A DNA stretch of 64,000 nucleotides from VRUE01 sp963816785 (GCA_963816785.1 CAWFLL010000004.1:1701493-1765492); one strand, 5' to 3'. Positions 53,484 through 64,000 are shown, numbered from the stretch's first letter. The notes: generated from the sequence alone by a model not told the origin. Numbers and translations: made by a program.

Positions 53484-53954
53484 CTACGACGAGTTTGTGG
53501 CGCGTTCGGCCATATTGCGCCAGCGGCCGCCGTCGTCCTGGCGCCAATAGCTGACCGCATGACCTTCACTCGTCATCCTGCGCCACCACTCCCGCGCCTG
53601 GGCGACCGTGTCGGGAAGGCTGCCGTCGAACATCACGATGGCACGTTCCAGCCCGCCGAGATCGATGGGCTCAGCACCGTCGAGAAAGAAGCTGACATGC
53701 GGCTGATTGGGCCGATCGGCATTGGCCGTCAGCCAGATCGGTTGGCGCGCGGCGTGGCCGTCCGCCGTACTGCCATGCGGCAGGAAGGAATCGTCGCGAT
53801 AGGACCACAGCAGCGTCGAAATCGCCTCGACGCGCTCGGCAACGCCGACTTGGACCACCGCCCGCCAGCCGCGCGCCAGCGTCTTTTCCAGAAGCTGCGG
53901 CAAGACCGTCTCCAGCGGTTGGCGTTCCAGGTGGTAGAAATAGATTTCAGTCAT
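53484..53954 (-). CDS. holC: DNA polymerase III subunit chi
   Basis: 156 residues, intact. TEIYFYHLERQPLETVLPQL is the chi start; RGWRAVVQVGVAERVEAIST, LWSYRDDSFLPHG and FFLDGAEPIDLGGLERAIVM follow. Chi links the clamp loader to SSB. It lies downstream of pepA on the same strand, as is usual in Hyphomicrobiales, although a doubtful reading frame on the opposite strand lies between them here. Confidence 0.93.
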   Translation of the reverse strand: MTEIYFYHLERQPLETVLPQLLEKTLARGWRAVVQVGVAERVEAISTLLWSYRDDSFLPHGSTADGHAARQPIWLTANADRPNQPHVSFFLDGAEPIDLGGLERAIVMFDGSLPDTVAQAREWWRRMTSEGHAVSYWRQDDGGRWRNMAERATNSS

Positions 53955-54060
53955 CGCCTGATCGTGCCTCGCGCCGGGCCGCCGTCAAGCCGGAAATGTC
54001 GATTTTCTTTTGAACCCGAAGTCACTAGACTGAACACCGCAATCGGGATGGGGAAAAGGC

Positions 54061-54583
54061 ATGGCGAGAGACTGGCGATGTTGCTGGCAGCTGGGAGTGC
54101 TTCGGCTTGGGCTTGGAGCGAGCACAGGATCGCATCCGGCCTTGGCATCCGGCTTTTGCACGTGCTGCCTTGACCCGATGCCGGACGCTTGCGGTACAGC
54201 CTGCGCAGTCCGCCAGACCACGCCCGGACAATGCCCAGCCTTCGTCATCTTTGAGGGTGGCGAAGGCGCCGTGGGCGTTACCGGCAATCCACTCAATGCC
54301 ATGTCGCTCAAGGAACTCGAAATCGGCAAGCCGCGCCGCACCGAACTCGAAGGCTTTCGCAAATTCCTTGAGAAATACCGCGTCAAGGCGATCGCCGGAC
54401 TGGCGCGCCGCGGCGCACGCCTACAACCGCGGCAAGCTCGCCAAGGACGCTTTCGAGGAGGCGAGCACGCTCTATCGCGACGCGCTCGTCGGCTATTATC
54501 ACGGCATTCGCGCGTATCGGGAGAACATCCACGCCGCGCCCGGAATGAGCCTTATTCGTAGTATTTCTCGACCAGCCGGTTGA
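54061..54583 (+). CDS. Doubtful small gene, frameshifted, unknown function
   Basis: Two frames carry protein-like sequence that joins near 54405: IFEGGEGAVGVTGNPLNAMS, KPRRTELEGFRKFLEKYRVK in one, and AAHAYNRGKLAKDAFEEAST, YRDALVGYYHGIRAYRENIH in the other. The start is unclear; ATG 54061 gives a Cys-rich beginning unlike a signal peptide, while ATG 54091 in another frame gives LLAAGSASAWAW. I do not recognise a family. Its 3' end overlaps the pepA end by about 30 bases, so the true stop may be earlier. Confidence 0.35.
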
Positions 54584-56042
54584 GCAGACGCACGCCCCAG
54601 CCCGAAGCCCAACCCTGGCTGATCGGCGACTTGAGCGAAGTCCATCGCGGTTCCCGCGACGTCGAGATGCGCCCAAGGCACGTTGTTCACGAAGCGCTGC
54701 AGGAATTGCGCGGCGGTGATCGAGCCGGCATTGCGGCCGCCGATATTCTTCATGTCGGCGACCTCGAAATCGATCATCTTGTCGTATTCGGGTCCCATCG
54801 GCATGCGCCAGACCTTCTCGCCGGTCTCAAGTCCCGGCCTCGGCCAGGCGCGTGCGACAATTCGTCATTGTTGGAGAACAGGCCGGCATGTTCCTTGCCG
54901 AGCGCCACCAGGATCGCGCCGGTCAACGTCGCAAGATCGATCATGAATTTCGGCTTGAAGCGGTTCTGGATGTACCAGAGCACATCGGCCAGGACGAGCC
55001 GGCCTTCCGCATCGGTATTGAGCACGGCAATCGTCTGGCCCGACATGGATTTCACGACATCGCCCGGCCGCTGCGCATTGCCGTCCGGCATGTTCTCGAC
55101 CAGCCCGATGGCGCCGACCACATTGGCCTGGCCTTGCGCTTGGCGAGCGCCAGCATCAGACCGGCGACGCAGGCAGCACCGCCCATATCGCCCTTCATGT
55201 CCTCCATGCCGGCCGCCGGCTTGATCGAAATGCCGCCGGTATCGAAGGTGACGCCCTTGCCGATGAAGGCGAGCGGTGCCTCGCCACGCTTGCCGCCATT
55301 CCAGCGCATCACGACCATGCGCGGCGCATGCGGCGAGCCTTGCGCGACGCCGAGCAGCGCGCCCATGCCGAGTTTCTCCATTTGCGCCGGGTTCAGGATC
55401 TCGACTTGCACGCCGATCTTGCGCCAACGTCTTGGCGCGAGCCGGCGAATTCGATCGGGAAGAGATGATTGGCCGGCTCGTTGACGAGATCGCGGGCCAT
55501 ATGAACGCCCGCCGCCACGGCATCGAGGTCGGCAAAGGCCTGCTTGGCCGCCGCCGCTTCGCCGGTCAGCACCGTCAGGCTGACAAGCGCCGGCATTTTC
55601 GTCAGGTTTCTTGGATTTGTATTTGAGGAAGGAATAGACGCGAAGCCGGGCACCGGAGGCCAGAAGGGCCGCCGCCTGCCCGGCCTTGAGCTTCACGCCG
55701 GCCGGCAAATCCGCCGCGATTGTCGCCTCTTTCGCCTTCATGCCCTGAAGTGCGCCGGCGATCGTTCCGCCCAGATATTCGACCTCGCGCGCCGTGAGCT
55801 TTGCGGGATCGCCAAGGCCGAAAACGGCAATCCGCTCGAACTGCGGTGCCGGCGGGCGCCAGGATGTCGAGCATCTGGTCGCGCTTTCCCTCGAATTTGG
55901 CAGCCTTGATGGCGCGTGCCACATGTCCGCCGGCCGCGGCATCGGCCTTTGCCCCTAGCCCGGACAATTTTCCGCCCTCCGCCGCAAACGTGATAAAAAT
56001 TCCCGACTTTGGCAGGGCCGGCGATTCGAATTTGATTTTCAT
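54552..56042 (-). CDS. pepA: Leucyl aminopeptidase (M17), many frameshifts
   Basis: Two-zinc cytosolic aminopeptidase. Pieces in order: MKIKFESPALPKSGIFITFA, HMARDLVNEPANHLFP-type (VHMARDLVNEPANHLFP), HAPRMVVMRWNGG, FIGKGVTFDTGGISIKPAAG (metal and Lys site), EDMKGDMGGAACVAGLMLAL, AVLNTDAEGRLVLADVLWY (NTDAEGR signature), FVNNVPWAHLDVAGTA and a corrected end WGVRLLNRLVEKYYE. At least seven frame changes. The stop TAA at 54552 follows from the corrected C-terminus; start ATG 56042. Confidence 0.9.
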
Positions 56043-56305
56043 GAAGATTCCTGAGGAAATAGGCTTTTCGATGCGTTTCCCTTACCGCCTTAACGCCGCC
56101 GGTTCAACGAGCAACGCTCTGTTAGCCATGCCGCCATGGCTGCCACGCCACGACCGCAATTTCTTCGGACGCTTGCATCGATTTCCTCCTAGGCGGGGGC
56201 GATCAAACCGGTTAAAAAAGTGCAAACATTCGTGATTTGGCAGCTCACTCTCCGGCCATGACGGGGGACACGGTCATCAGGCAAGAGCGCGGCGTTTCTG
56301 CTGCA
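56043..56305. other. Divergent intergenic region pepA/lptD
   Basis: 263 bases with no gene that I can support. It must hold both promoters; no clear box pair was found. In related genomes lptF and lptG usually lie here upstream of lptD, and they are absent. Confidence 0.5.
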
Positions 56306-58592
56306 ATGCGGAATTGTGCGTATTTTATCGCGTTCTTGGTCGCCCTCTATGCGTGGGCGCCGCTCTTCGGCATGCCTTCAGCCTGGCTGCAACCAAGCAG
56401 GCTCGACCAAGAGCGGCCGCCAAGGAAGACAAGGTCAAGCCGGTCCTCAAGAAGCCGCCGCCAGGCACCCGCGTCAACGTCGATTTCGGACAGCATGACC
56501 TATGACGCCCGCACCAAGATCGCGGTAGCGACCGGCCGGGTCGAGCTCACGCTACGGTCCCTACGACCTGGTCGCCACCCGCGTGACCTACAACACCACC
56601 AACGGGCGTCATGACCGCCAATGGCGAGGTCCGCCTGAAGGAGCCGAGCGGCAATGTCCTCGAAGCCGACAAGACGGAAATGCGCAACCGTTTCCAGAAC
56701 GGCTTTGCCGAGCATGTGCGCCTGCTCCTGACCAACAACGCCACCATCACGGCGGATTATGCGGTGCGCCGCGACGGCTACATCACCGTCTACGACCGCG
56801 TCGTCTATAATCGCTGCGCCACCTGCGTCATGCCCAACGGCAAGCCGCTTTGGCAGATTTCGCGCCCGGCAATCGACGCATGACGAGCGTGTCCACACGA
56901 TCTACCACAAGGACGCGACCTTCGAATTCGGCGGCATGGATATCATGACGCTGCCCGAATTCTCGCAGCCCGACCCGACCGTCAAGCGGCGGACCGGGGT
57001 GCTGCTCGCCGAAATTCGGCTATGGCAAGACCTACGGCGCTGGCGTCACGGTCCCCTATTTCATCAATCTCGCGCCCAATTACGACCTCACCTTGCTGCC
57101 GACGCTTAACTTCGAGGCAGGGCTTGCTGGCCGGCGCGATATGGCGCCACCGCCTGGCCTCCGGCCAGTACTCTGTCGAAGGTGACGGCATCTACCAGCT
57201 CGATACCGACCAGCCGCCGCCCGGCGACACGCATTGGCGCGGCTCGGCGCGCACCGCCGGCGATTTCACGATCAACGAAGACTGGAAATGGGGCTGGGAC
57301 GGGACTGTCGTCAGCGATGTCGAATTCATGCGCCGCTACGACATCGACGACCGCGACGAGATCACCAACAAGCTCTATCTGACCGGCATCAGCGACCGCA
57401 ATTATCTGTCGGCGCAGGCCCTCCATTTCCAGGGCCTTGCTGCAGACCGACGATCAAGATGAGTTGCCGGTTGCGCTGCCCTATATTCGCTACGACTACA
57501 TGTTGGACCAAGCGATCCTTGGCGGTGAGTTGGGCTTCAAGTCGTCGCTTTACAGCCTGACGCGCGAAGAGGCGGTCGTCGCCTTTCCGACCGTCGATCT
57601 CGGCACCGACCAGCAGCGCGGCACGCTCGAAGTCAACTGGCAGCGGCAGATGTATACGACATGGGTCAGGTCATCACGCCCTTCGCGACGATGCGCGGCG
57701 ACCTCTATGTCACCAAGAATCTTCCCGATCCGAATACATCCCTGGCGTTTACAGCGAGGGACGAAACCACCGGCCGCATGCTGCCGAAGGCCGGGGTCGA
57801 AGTGAGTTGGCCGTTCATCGGCTCCAACGATCTCGGCCAGCATATCGTGACGCCCGTCGCCCAGGTCATCGCGACCGATGACGAGATTCGACGGGACCAG
57901 ATCGGCAAGGAAGACTTCGATCACCCTCAATTTCGACGACACCAGCCTGTTCCTGCACGATCGCAATACCGGCCTCGATCAGTATGAAGCCGGCACCCGT
58001 GTCAATATGGGCGTGCTGTATACTTTCCTCGATCCCGTCAGGCGGTTTTGCGCGGGTGAGCTTCGGCGAATCCTTCCACGTCGCCGGCGAGAACAGCTTC
58101 CTGCCCGGCTCCGGCCTCGATGACGTGCGATCCGACCTGGTCGGGGCGATCGCCTGGCAGCCATGGGAAATGCTGGGCTTCACCTACCAGATCCGGACCG
58201 CCGAAGACCTTTCCGACGTCCGCGTCCAGCAGGCCGGCGTCAGCCTCACTTTCGACAGGATTTCGGGTTCTGTCCACTATGTGGATGTGGACGCCGCAGC
58301 CGACTACGGGCGTCCCGAACCTGAACAGCAGGTCTGGGGAACTGCAGCCTGGAATTTCGTTCCCGGGTGGACCCTTTATGGCGGCGCCCGTTACGACATC
58401 GAAGGGTCGCAGATGATCAAGGACATGGCTGGCATCGGCTACGATTGCGACTGCTTCAACTTCAAGCTCCTCTACAAGGAGGACTATACCAATGGCGGCC
58501 AGAAGGGCGACGACGTCGGCCGCTCGGTCATCTTCACCGTCGATTTGAAATCATTGACCGGACAGGGCGAGAGCGAGTGGGAGGGGCTGTGA
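56306..58592 (+). CDS. lptD: LPS-assembly protein LptD, many frameshifts
   Basis: Outer-membrane barrel that inserts lipopolysaccharide. Signal peptide from ATG 56306 (YFIAFLVALYAWAPLFGMPS), periplasmic OstA domain (MTYDARTKIAVATGRVELT, MTANGEVRLKEPSGNVLEAD, NGFAEHVRLLLTNNATITAD), then barrel strands (EDWKWGWDGTVVSDVEFMRR, NKLYLTGISDRNYLSAQALH, YIRYDYMLDQAILGGELGF, MGQVITPFATMRGDLYVTKN, QPWEMLGFTYQIRTAEDLSD). The C-terminal piece from about 58,065 to the stop TGA 58592 is in one frame (GARYDIEGSQMIKDMAGIG). Around nine indels; ~760 residues when corrected. Confidence 0.9.
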
Positions 58593-59564
58593 TGAGAATT
58601 GCGCTTCCGCCCGGTCACTGGATGATTGCCGGCGCGCGTTTCTGAGCATTGCTTTGCTGGCGCAGCCCATGCCGATCAGCAATCGGTGATCGTCACCGTC
58701 AATGATCAGCCGATCACCAATTACGACGTCGACCAGCGGCTCCGGCTTTGGGAGATCCTCGGCAACAGCAAGACAGAATCGGACGCGCAAGCAGGCGCTC
58801 CAGTCGCTCATCGACGATGTGATCAAGATCGCTGCGGCAAAGAAGAACAGCGTCGAAGCCAAGGAAGACATGGTCAACGCACATCTTGCAGCGCATGGCG
58901 AAGGGCATGCAGACCGACATGAAGGGCCTTGCAGACGAAACTCAAGAAGCAGGGCGTGTCGCTCAACGCGCTGAAGCAGTATGCGGCCGCGCAGATTTCG
59001 TTCAACCGGTTGCTTTTGTCGCTCTACAAGGTCGACGTCAAGGTCGATCCGGCCGAAGTCGACAAGGCGATGGCGAAGATTACCAGCGACCCGCGCCTGA
59101 AACCGGTCCCCGTCTATACAGATCATGGAAATCATGCTGCCGGTCGAGAAATCCGACCCTTCGATGCAGCAGCAATTGATGTATGCGCGCGCGGTCGAGG
59201 CCGAGACGATCAAGCAGCGCTTCCGCGGCTGCGGCAGCGCGCATGCCGCTATCGAAGGCGTTTACAATACCGTCGTCAAGAAACCCATGGAAGTTGATGC
59301 CTCGAAGCTTCCACCGCAATTGCAGGCAGGCTGCTTGATAAGGCCGGACCCGGAAAATTGGTCGGGCCGGCCATGCAGGGCAACGGGCGTCCAGCTCATC
59401 GCGCTCTGCGACCGCAGGAATTTTGCGCCGCCCAAACCGTCGCGGCAGGCGGTCGACATCGATGCTCGAAAACAAGAAATTCGATGGCTATGAAGCAGCG
59501 CTATATGCGCGATCTGCGCCGCACGGCGTTTATCGACTACAAGGACCCGAGCTATTCGCAATAG
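58592..59564 (+). CDS. surA: SurA-type peptidylprolyl isomerase, many frameshifts
   Basis: Periplasmic chaperone for outer-membrane proteins such as LptD. The ATG overlaps the lptD stop (TGATG). After a signal peptide come SVIVTVNDQPITNYDVDQRL, LQSLIDDVIKIAAAKKNSVE, KKQGVSLNALKQYAAAQISF (SurA N-domain), IMEIMLPVEKSDPSMQQQL (parvulin start) and the end YMRDLRRTAFIDYKDPSYSQ. Six or more frame changes. About 315 residues, the size normal for the alphaproteobacterial protein. Confidence 0.87.
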
Positions 59565-59591
59565 CGGCTCGCGCCGGCCATTCGTCTGGCC

Positions 59592-60437
59592 GTGACTGGC
59601 GACGGCCTGCCGCCGCTGCGCGATGTCATCGCCAAATACGGTCTTGGCGCCAAGCAGGCCCTTGGACAGAACTTCCTCTTCGATCTCAATCTGACGCGGC
59701 GTATCGCGCGCGCCGCCGCACCTCTCTGGCGACTGCACCATTGTCGAGATCGGCCCCGGACCCGGCGGTCTGACGCGCGCCCTCCTCGCCGAAGGCGCCA
59801 CGCACGTCATTGCCGTTGAACGCGATCAGCGCACGCTGCCGGCGCTTGCCGAGATTGCCGCCGCCTATCCGGCAAGCTCGAAGTGCACGCCGCCGACGCG
59901 CTCACGGTCGATTGGCGATCCATCGTCGTCGGGGCCGCGCCAAGACTCGTCGCCAATCTCCCCTACAATATCGCGACACCATTGCTCATCGGCTGGCTCG
60001 GCGATCCTTGGCCGCCCTGGTATGAATCGATGACCTTGATGTTCCAGAAGGAAGTCGCCGATCGTATCGTCGCAGCGCCATGGCTCGAACAGCTACGGGC
60101 GACTGTCGGTGATCTGTCAATGGCGCTGCGAAGTATCGAAACTCTTCGACATCAATCGCAGCGCCTTCACGCCGCCGCCGAAAGTGACCTCGTCCGTCGT
60201 TCAATTCCGCCCGCGCCGCACGATGCGAGCCGGACTGCCGGATGGCGACGCTCGAGCGCGTCACGGCGGCAGCCTTCGGCCAGCGGCGCAAGATGCTGCG
60301 CTCGAGCCTCAAGTCGCTCGGTGGCGATACGATGGCGCTTCTGGCAAATGCCGGCATTTCGGGCGAATTGCGCGCCGAGAGATCATTCCGTCGCCGATTT
60401 CGCGCGCCTTGCGCAGCTCCTCGACGACATCGGCTGA
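59592..60437 (+). CDS. rsmA: 16S rRNA dimethyladenosine transferase (KsgA), frameshifted
   Basis: Dimethylates two adenines in helix 45 of 16S rRNA. Pieces: LPPLRDVIAKYGLGAKQALG, QNFLFDLNLTRRIA, the SAM motif CTIVEIGPGPGGLTRALL (needs one correction), LVANLPYNIATPLLIGWLG (NLPYN catalytic motif), SMTLMFQKEVADRIVAAP, FTPPPKVTSSVVQFRPR and FGQRRKMLRSSLKSLGG. The GTG at 59592 gives the natural start. pdxA, which often lies between surA and rsmA in relatives, is missing. Confidence 0.92.
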
Positions 60438-60441
60438 CGCT

Positions 60442-61095
60442 TCAAAGCCTCTTCGTCAGCTGCCGGACGAAATCGGTGAGTCCGATGCGGCGGCGCCGCT
60501 TCAGCCGCTCCGCCGTGAGGATCGCCGCAATCTGCTCGCCGCTCTCGGCAATCGAATCATTGACGATGACATAGTCATATTCCGGCCAATGGCTGATCTC
60601 GTTGCCGGCCTCGGCCATGCGCTTGGCGACGACGGTCGGCAGAATCCTGCGCGCGCTGGATCAGGCGATCGCGCAAGTCTTCGGCGGAGGGCGGCAGGAT
60701 GAAGATGCGCACCAGATCGTCTTCCATCGCCTGGGCAAGCTGCTGCGTGCCCTGCCAATCGATGTCGAACAGGACATCGCGGCCCTGCGCCAAGCGCCTC
60801 TTCGACCGGCCGGCGCGGCGTTCCGTAGAAATTGCCGAACACCTCGGCATATTCGAGCAATTCGCCGCGGTCGCGCATCTGCGCGAAGCGCTCCTTGGAG
60901 ACGAAGTAATAGTCCTTGCCTTCGACCTCGCCCGGGCCGCGGCGCGCGCGTCGTCACCGACACCGACATGGTGACCAGCGGATCGCGCGCGAGAAGCGCG
61001 CGCGACAATGTCGTCTTGCCGGCGCCGGAAGGCGACGACATGACCAGCAGCAGGCCGCGCCGGGCGATCTTGGTGCGTGGGGCTGGCTCACTCAA
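60442..61095 (-). CDS. gmk: Guanylate kinase, frameshifted
   Basis: Converts GMP to GDP. RGLLLVMSSPSGAGKTTLSR (P-loop), LVTMSVSVTTRAPRPG, RGELLEYAEVFGNFYGTPR, GRDVLFDIDWQGTQQLAQAM and RIFILPPSAEDLRDRLIQRA are clear but lie in three frames. The corrected end reads VRQLTKRL with TGA at 60442. A TTG start at 61095 overlaps the stop of yicC by 8 bases. About 215 residues. Confidence 0.92.
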
Positions 61096-61988
61096 TGTTC
61101 TGCACCTGCTCGCGAAGTTGATCGATGACCGTCTTGAGGTCGAGGCCGATCGTCGGTCACACTGCGATCGATCGCCTTGGAGCACAAGGTATTGGCCTCG
61201 CGGTTGAACTCCTGCGCGAGAAATTCGAGTTTCCGCCCGGCCGGCTCCTCGCGGCCAGCAAGCCCGCGCGCCGCCTCGACATGCGCGAAGCAAGCCGGTC
61301 GATCTCCTCCTGGATGTCGGCGCGCGTCGCGATCAGCACCGCCTCCTGATGAAGCCGCGTCTCGTCGAAACCGGAATGCGCCTCGAGCAGCCGCGCCACC
61401 TGCTCGGCGAGCCGCGCCTTGATGGCCTCCGGCCGTCGTGCCGGGCAGTCGCGCGCCGCGACGGTCAGCGCCGCAATCCGGTCGAGCTGCGCCGCCGATG
61501 ACCTGGCCGCGAGCCGCGCGCCCTCGTCGTCGCGCATCGGCGCCAGAGCGGCGCAGCGCGCCATCGAGACTGTCGAGCATGGCCCGATCGCGCCGCGCCG
61601 CGACATCCGGCTCGACCGGCTGGGTCACCACTTCGACGACGCCGCGCAAGCCCAAGCAAGCCATCGATGCGCGGCGCCTCGCCGCCGAGTCCTCGCGCGC
61701 AACTTTTCGCGAGATGGCGAGAAGCTGTTCGAGCGCCACTTCATTGACGCTGAAAACTTCACTCGCAGATCCATGATCGCAGGTCAAGTGCGATCTGAAG
61801 ATTGCCGCGCTTGAAACGCCGCGCGACGCTCTCGCGCAGCCGGCCGCTTCGAGATGTTCGAAACCCGAAGCCAGGCGGCAGCGCGTCTCGAGGCCCTTGC
61901 CGTTGACGCTCTTGACTTCCCATTGCCAGTGCAGGCCGTCAAGCGCGCCGCTGGCGCGGGCAAACCCGGTCATGCTGGAAAGGGCCAT
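61088..61988 (-). CDS. yicC: YicC family endoribonuclease-like protein, frameshifted
   Basis: Conserved YicC/YloC family protein, stress-related, with reported endoribonuclease activity in relatives. N-terminus MALSSMTGFARASGALDGLH followed by WEVKSVNGKGLETR; C-terminus KLEFLAQEFNREANTLCSKA followed by IDRSVTD and, after correction, LREQVQNIE with TGA at 61088. Between these the protein passes through several frames. ATG 61988 gives the family's MTGF start; an ATG five codons upstream is possible. Pairing with gmk is usual. Confidence 0.9.
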
Positions 61989-62061
61989 CGGTGTCCCGCC
62001 CAAGAATCAAATCAGGGCGGCACTCTACCGGCAATCGCGCAAGAAGGATTTGACGCAAAAC

Positions 62062-63630
62062 CTAGGGCTTGGGCTTCGGCACCGGAATGGGAACCAGGCG
62101 CTTGGCGACCGTCACGACATCGCCGGGCTTGAGCGCTGCCTCGGCAGCCGGTCGGCGGTCGGTTCGGGTGCAAAGCCGGCGCCGCCGCCAGCGTCGGTTT
62201 CGGCTGTTCAACGTCGGACGAGCGCGCGCAAGATCGGGCATCGGATGTCGCCTCGCGAAGCGGCTCGCGAGCAGCGGCATCGGTTGGAGGTCGCGTCCGG
62301 GACCGGAGCTGGCGGCGGGTTCGCGGCACTCCGGCGGCCGGTTCCGTCGTTCCGGCATTGGCGGCTCAGCGGCGACTGTCGGCAGTCTCGCGTCAGGCGT
62401 TGGCGCAGCCGGCTACTGCCGGATCGGCAGCTGCCGGTTGCCGGCTTCGTCCGCCGCCGCGGCCGCATCGGCGGCTGCATCGTCAGGCTCGGCCTTGGCG
62501 TCGGCGATCGCCTCGGCTTCGGCATCTTCTTTGCCGCGCCTTCTCGATCTTGCGCCAGTTCTCGACATTGGCGCGATGCTGTTCGAGCGTTTCGGCAAAG
62601 GCGTGGCCGCCCGTGCCGTCGGCAACGAAGTAAAGCTCCTTCGTATCGGGCGGGTTGAGCACCGCTTCGAGTGCGGCGCGGCCCGGATTGGAGATCGGGC
62701 CCCGGCGGCAATCCATTGATGCGATAGGTGTTGTAGGGCGTCTTCTCGGCAATATCCTTCTTGGTGATCGGCCGGTCGAGCCTGCCCTTGCCGCCGACAA
62801 TGCCGTAGATGATCGTCGGATCCGATTGCAGCCGCATGCCCTGGCGCAGCCGATTGACGAAGACCGCAGCCACCCGCGGCCGCTCATCGGAGCGTGCCGT
62901 TTCCCTCTCGACGATCGAGGCGAGGATCAGCGCTTTTTCCTTGGTGTCGAACGGAAGATCCTTGGCGCGCTTCTCCCAGAGTTCGGCCAGCAGCTTCTTC
63001 CTGCGCCGCCCGCATCTCCTTGACGAGTTCGTCGCGCGTGATGCCCGCGCGGGAACACATGGGTGTCGGGCATGATCATGCCTTCCGACGGCAGGACCGT
63101 GAGATCGCCGGTCAGGACGCTCTGGTTTTTGATCCGCTCCAGCGCCTGCTGAACGGTGAAGCCTTCAGGGATCAGGAGCTTGTAGGCTCTGGCCTTGCCG
63201 GAGACGATGATGTTCAAGCGCCTCGCTGGACGCTGACCCCGGCCGGAAAATCATATTCGCCAGCCTTCAGCCGGCCGCGCGCGCCGGTCAGGTAGGCGGC
63301 CGCCGAAAATAGCGCGGCGTCGGATATGATCCCCGCATCCTGAAGTGCCACGGCGATCTCGGGTGTTCGCAAACCCCGTTTGATTTCGAACGGTCTTGGC
63401 GCCGCGAGCGGGCCGGCGGCGCTGTAATAGGAATAGCCGACGAAAAGGCCGACGCCCGCCAGGAACGCTGCCAACGACGCCAGACCAGCAGAGAAGAGAT
63501 GAGAACGCGCGCGAGCGCCGAACGGCCGGTGCGCGGGTCGGGAACCCGCACGCTCGCGCTGCGGCCTCGTATCGTCGGCGTAATCGTCACGGCATCCTCT
63601 CCGGAGTGATTCTCCGAGACTATTACCCAT
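62062..63630 (-). CDS. mltG: Endolytic murein transglycosylase MltG, frameshifted
   Basis: Inner-membrane lytic transglycosylase that ends peptidoglycan strands. A cytoplasmic basic N-terminus, one membrane helix (LASLAAFLAGVGLFVGYSYY), then PRPFEIKRGLRTPEIAVALQ, RLKAGEYDFPAGVSV, YKLLIPEGFTVQQALERI, and the catalytic region AAVFVNRLRQGMRLQSDPTI followed by TYRINGLPPGP (YNTYxxxGLPPGPI motif). Four or more indels. The C-terminus after the domain is a long Ala/Asp/Glu/Pro-rich tail ending LVPIPVPKPKP. Confidence 0.9.
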
Positions 63631-63710
63631 CTATCCGCTCGAAATTACGTCATTTCAATGGAGTGCTTGGCGTAGACCGCGCCTTGCGGTTCCCAGCGCC
63701 GAAAGCCGCA

Positions 63711-64000
63711 CTAGGCCGCGTAGCGGCGCAGGATCAGCGACGCATTGGTTCCACCAAAACCGAAGGAATTGGAAAGCACGGTATTGACCTCCTTCTTGCG
63801 CGCCTTATGCGGCACGAGATCGATGGCGGTTTCGACCGATGGATTGTCGAGATTGAGGGTCGGCGGGCAGACATTGTCGCGGATCGCCAGGATCGAGAAA
63901 ATGGCCTCGACCGCCCCGGCAGCGCCGAGCAGATGGCCGATCGACGACTTGGTCGACGACATCGAGGTGTTTTCGGCCTTGTTGCCGAGAAGGCGCTCGA
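63711..64000 (-). CDS. fabF: 3-oxoacyl-[acyl-carrier-protein] synthase II, C-terminal part
   Basis: The last 96 residues of beta-ketoacyl-ACP synthase II; the gene runs off the right edge. SMSSTKSSIGHLLGAAGAVE holds the catalytic Lys and second His of the Cys-His-His triad, and SNSFGFGGTNASLILRRY is the family's C-terminal glycine motif. This part is in a single frame. Position upstream of mltG (on -) is the normal Hyphomicrobiales order. Confidence 0.96.
   Translation of the reverse strand, partial: ERLLGNKAENTSMSSTKSSIGHLLGAAGAVEAIFSILAIRDNVCPPTLNLDNPSVETAIDLVPHKARKKEVNTVLSNSFGFGGTNASLILRRYAA

Noticed and set aside
45300..64000. Horizontal transfer of an alphaproteobacterial island into the actinobacterium
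   Set aside because: The right part consists of core alphaproteobacterial genes in near-native order, including outer-membrane assembly genes useless to the left-hand host, and no mobility genes are present.
1..64000. CRISPR array, phage, toxin-antitoxin or other defence island
   Set aside because: I found no regularly spaced repeats, no cas genes, no phage structural genes, no integrase or transposase and no toxin-antitoxin pair.

Overview
The window is two unrelated genomes joined end to end. Bases 1 to about 45,300 look like a high-GC actinobacterium of the Thermoleophilia/Solirubrobacterales type: a full 13-gene style Complex I operon, a B12-dependent ribonucleotide reductase, an F420-type nitroreductase relative, and secreted proteins of a kind I associate with that class. 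Bases from about 45,300 to 64,000 look like an alphaproteobacterium of the Hyphomicrobiales (Rhizobiales): ppc, holC, pepA, lptD, surA, rsmA, gmk, yicC, mltG, fabF. The change falls inside two genes at once (a secreted actinobacterial protein on + and PEP carboxylase on -), so an assembly chimera is by far the likeliest reading.

Layout of the first part. 1-12,111 (- strand): nuoA to nuoM in the usual order with ATGA-type overlaps, interrupted by palindromic repeats at the C/D, D/E and H/I boundaries, an in-frame palindromic insertion in nuoC and another at the end of nuoJ. 12,264-18,006: small membrane proteins, an F420-family protein, a truncated VOC protein, flavin reductase, a lipoprotein cytochrome c, serS, a NarL-type regulator, msrB and a thioesterase. 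18,003-26,986: MFS exporter, frameshifted HAD phosphatase, an ABC ATPase/FtsX permease pair, a DUF4396 membrane protein behind a CsoR-like palindrome, esterase, P450 and a secreted protein. 27,058-33,786: nrdJ carrying a 386-residue LAGLIDADG intein, hemolysin-III protein, precorrin-2 dehydrogenase and a sugar-nucleotide epimerase. 33,865-41,104: an archaeal-looking topA, tmk, holB, DUF2304 and glycosyltransferase pair, and a two-component system. 41,105-41,558 holds no gene but a dense set of hairpins, some mutually exclusive. 41,559-45,300: a double-TetR regulator and a run of secreted proteins, two of them damaged.

Layout of the second part. ppc (only its N-terminal half), an ABC-F ATPase, the Na+/H+ antiporters nhaD and nhaA, a phytase-type esterase, holC, a doubtful small gene, pepA, then the outer-membrane biogenesis genes lptD-surA with rsmA, and on the other strand gmk-yicC, mltG and the end of fabF. 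Almost every gene here except nhaA and holC is broken by one-base indels that restore a good protein when removed; this is the pattern of an error-prone read set and not of pseudogenes.

The items most worth following are the family of boundary repeats in the nuo operon, the candidate structured RNA at 41.2-41.5 kb, the intein placed at a cysteine of NrdJ with another cysteine at position -3, the NuoL substitution at the usually conserved glutamate, and the CsoR-like operator upstream of DUF4396.
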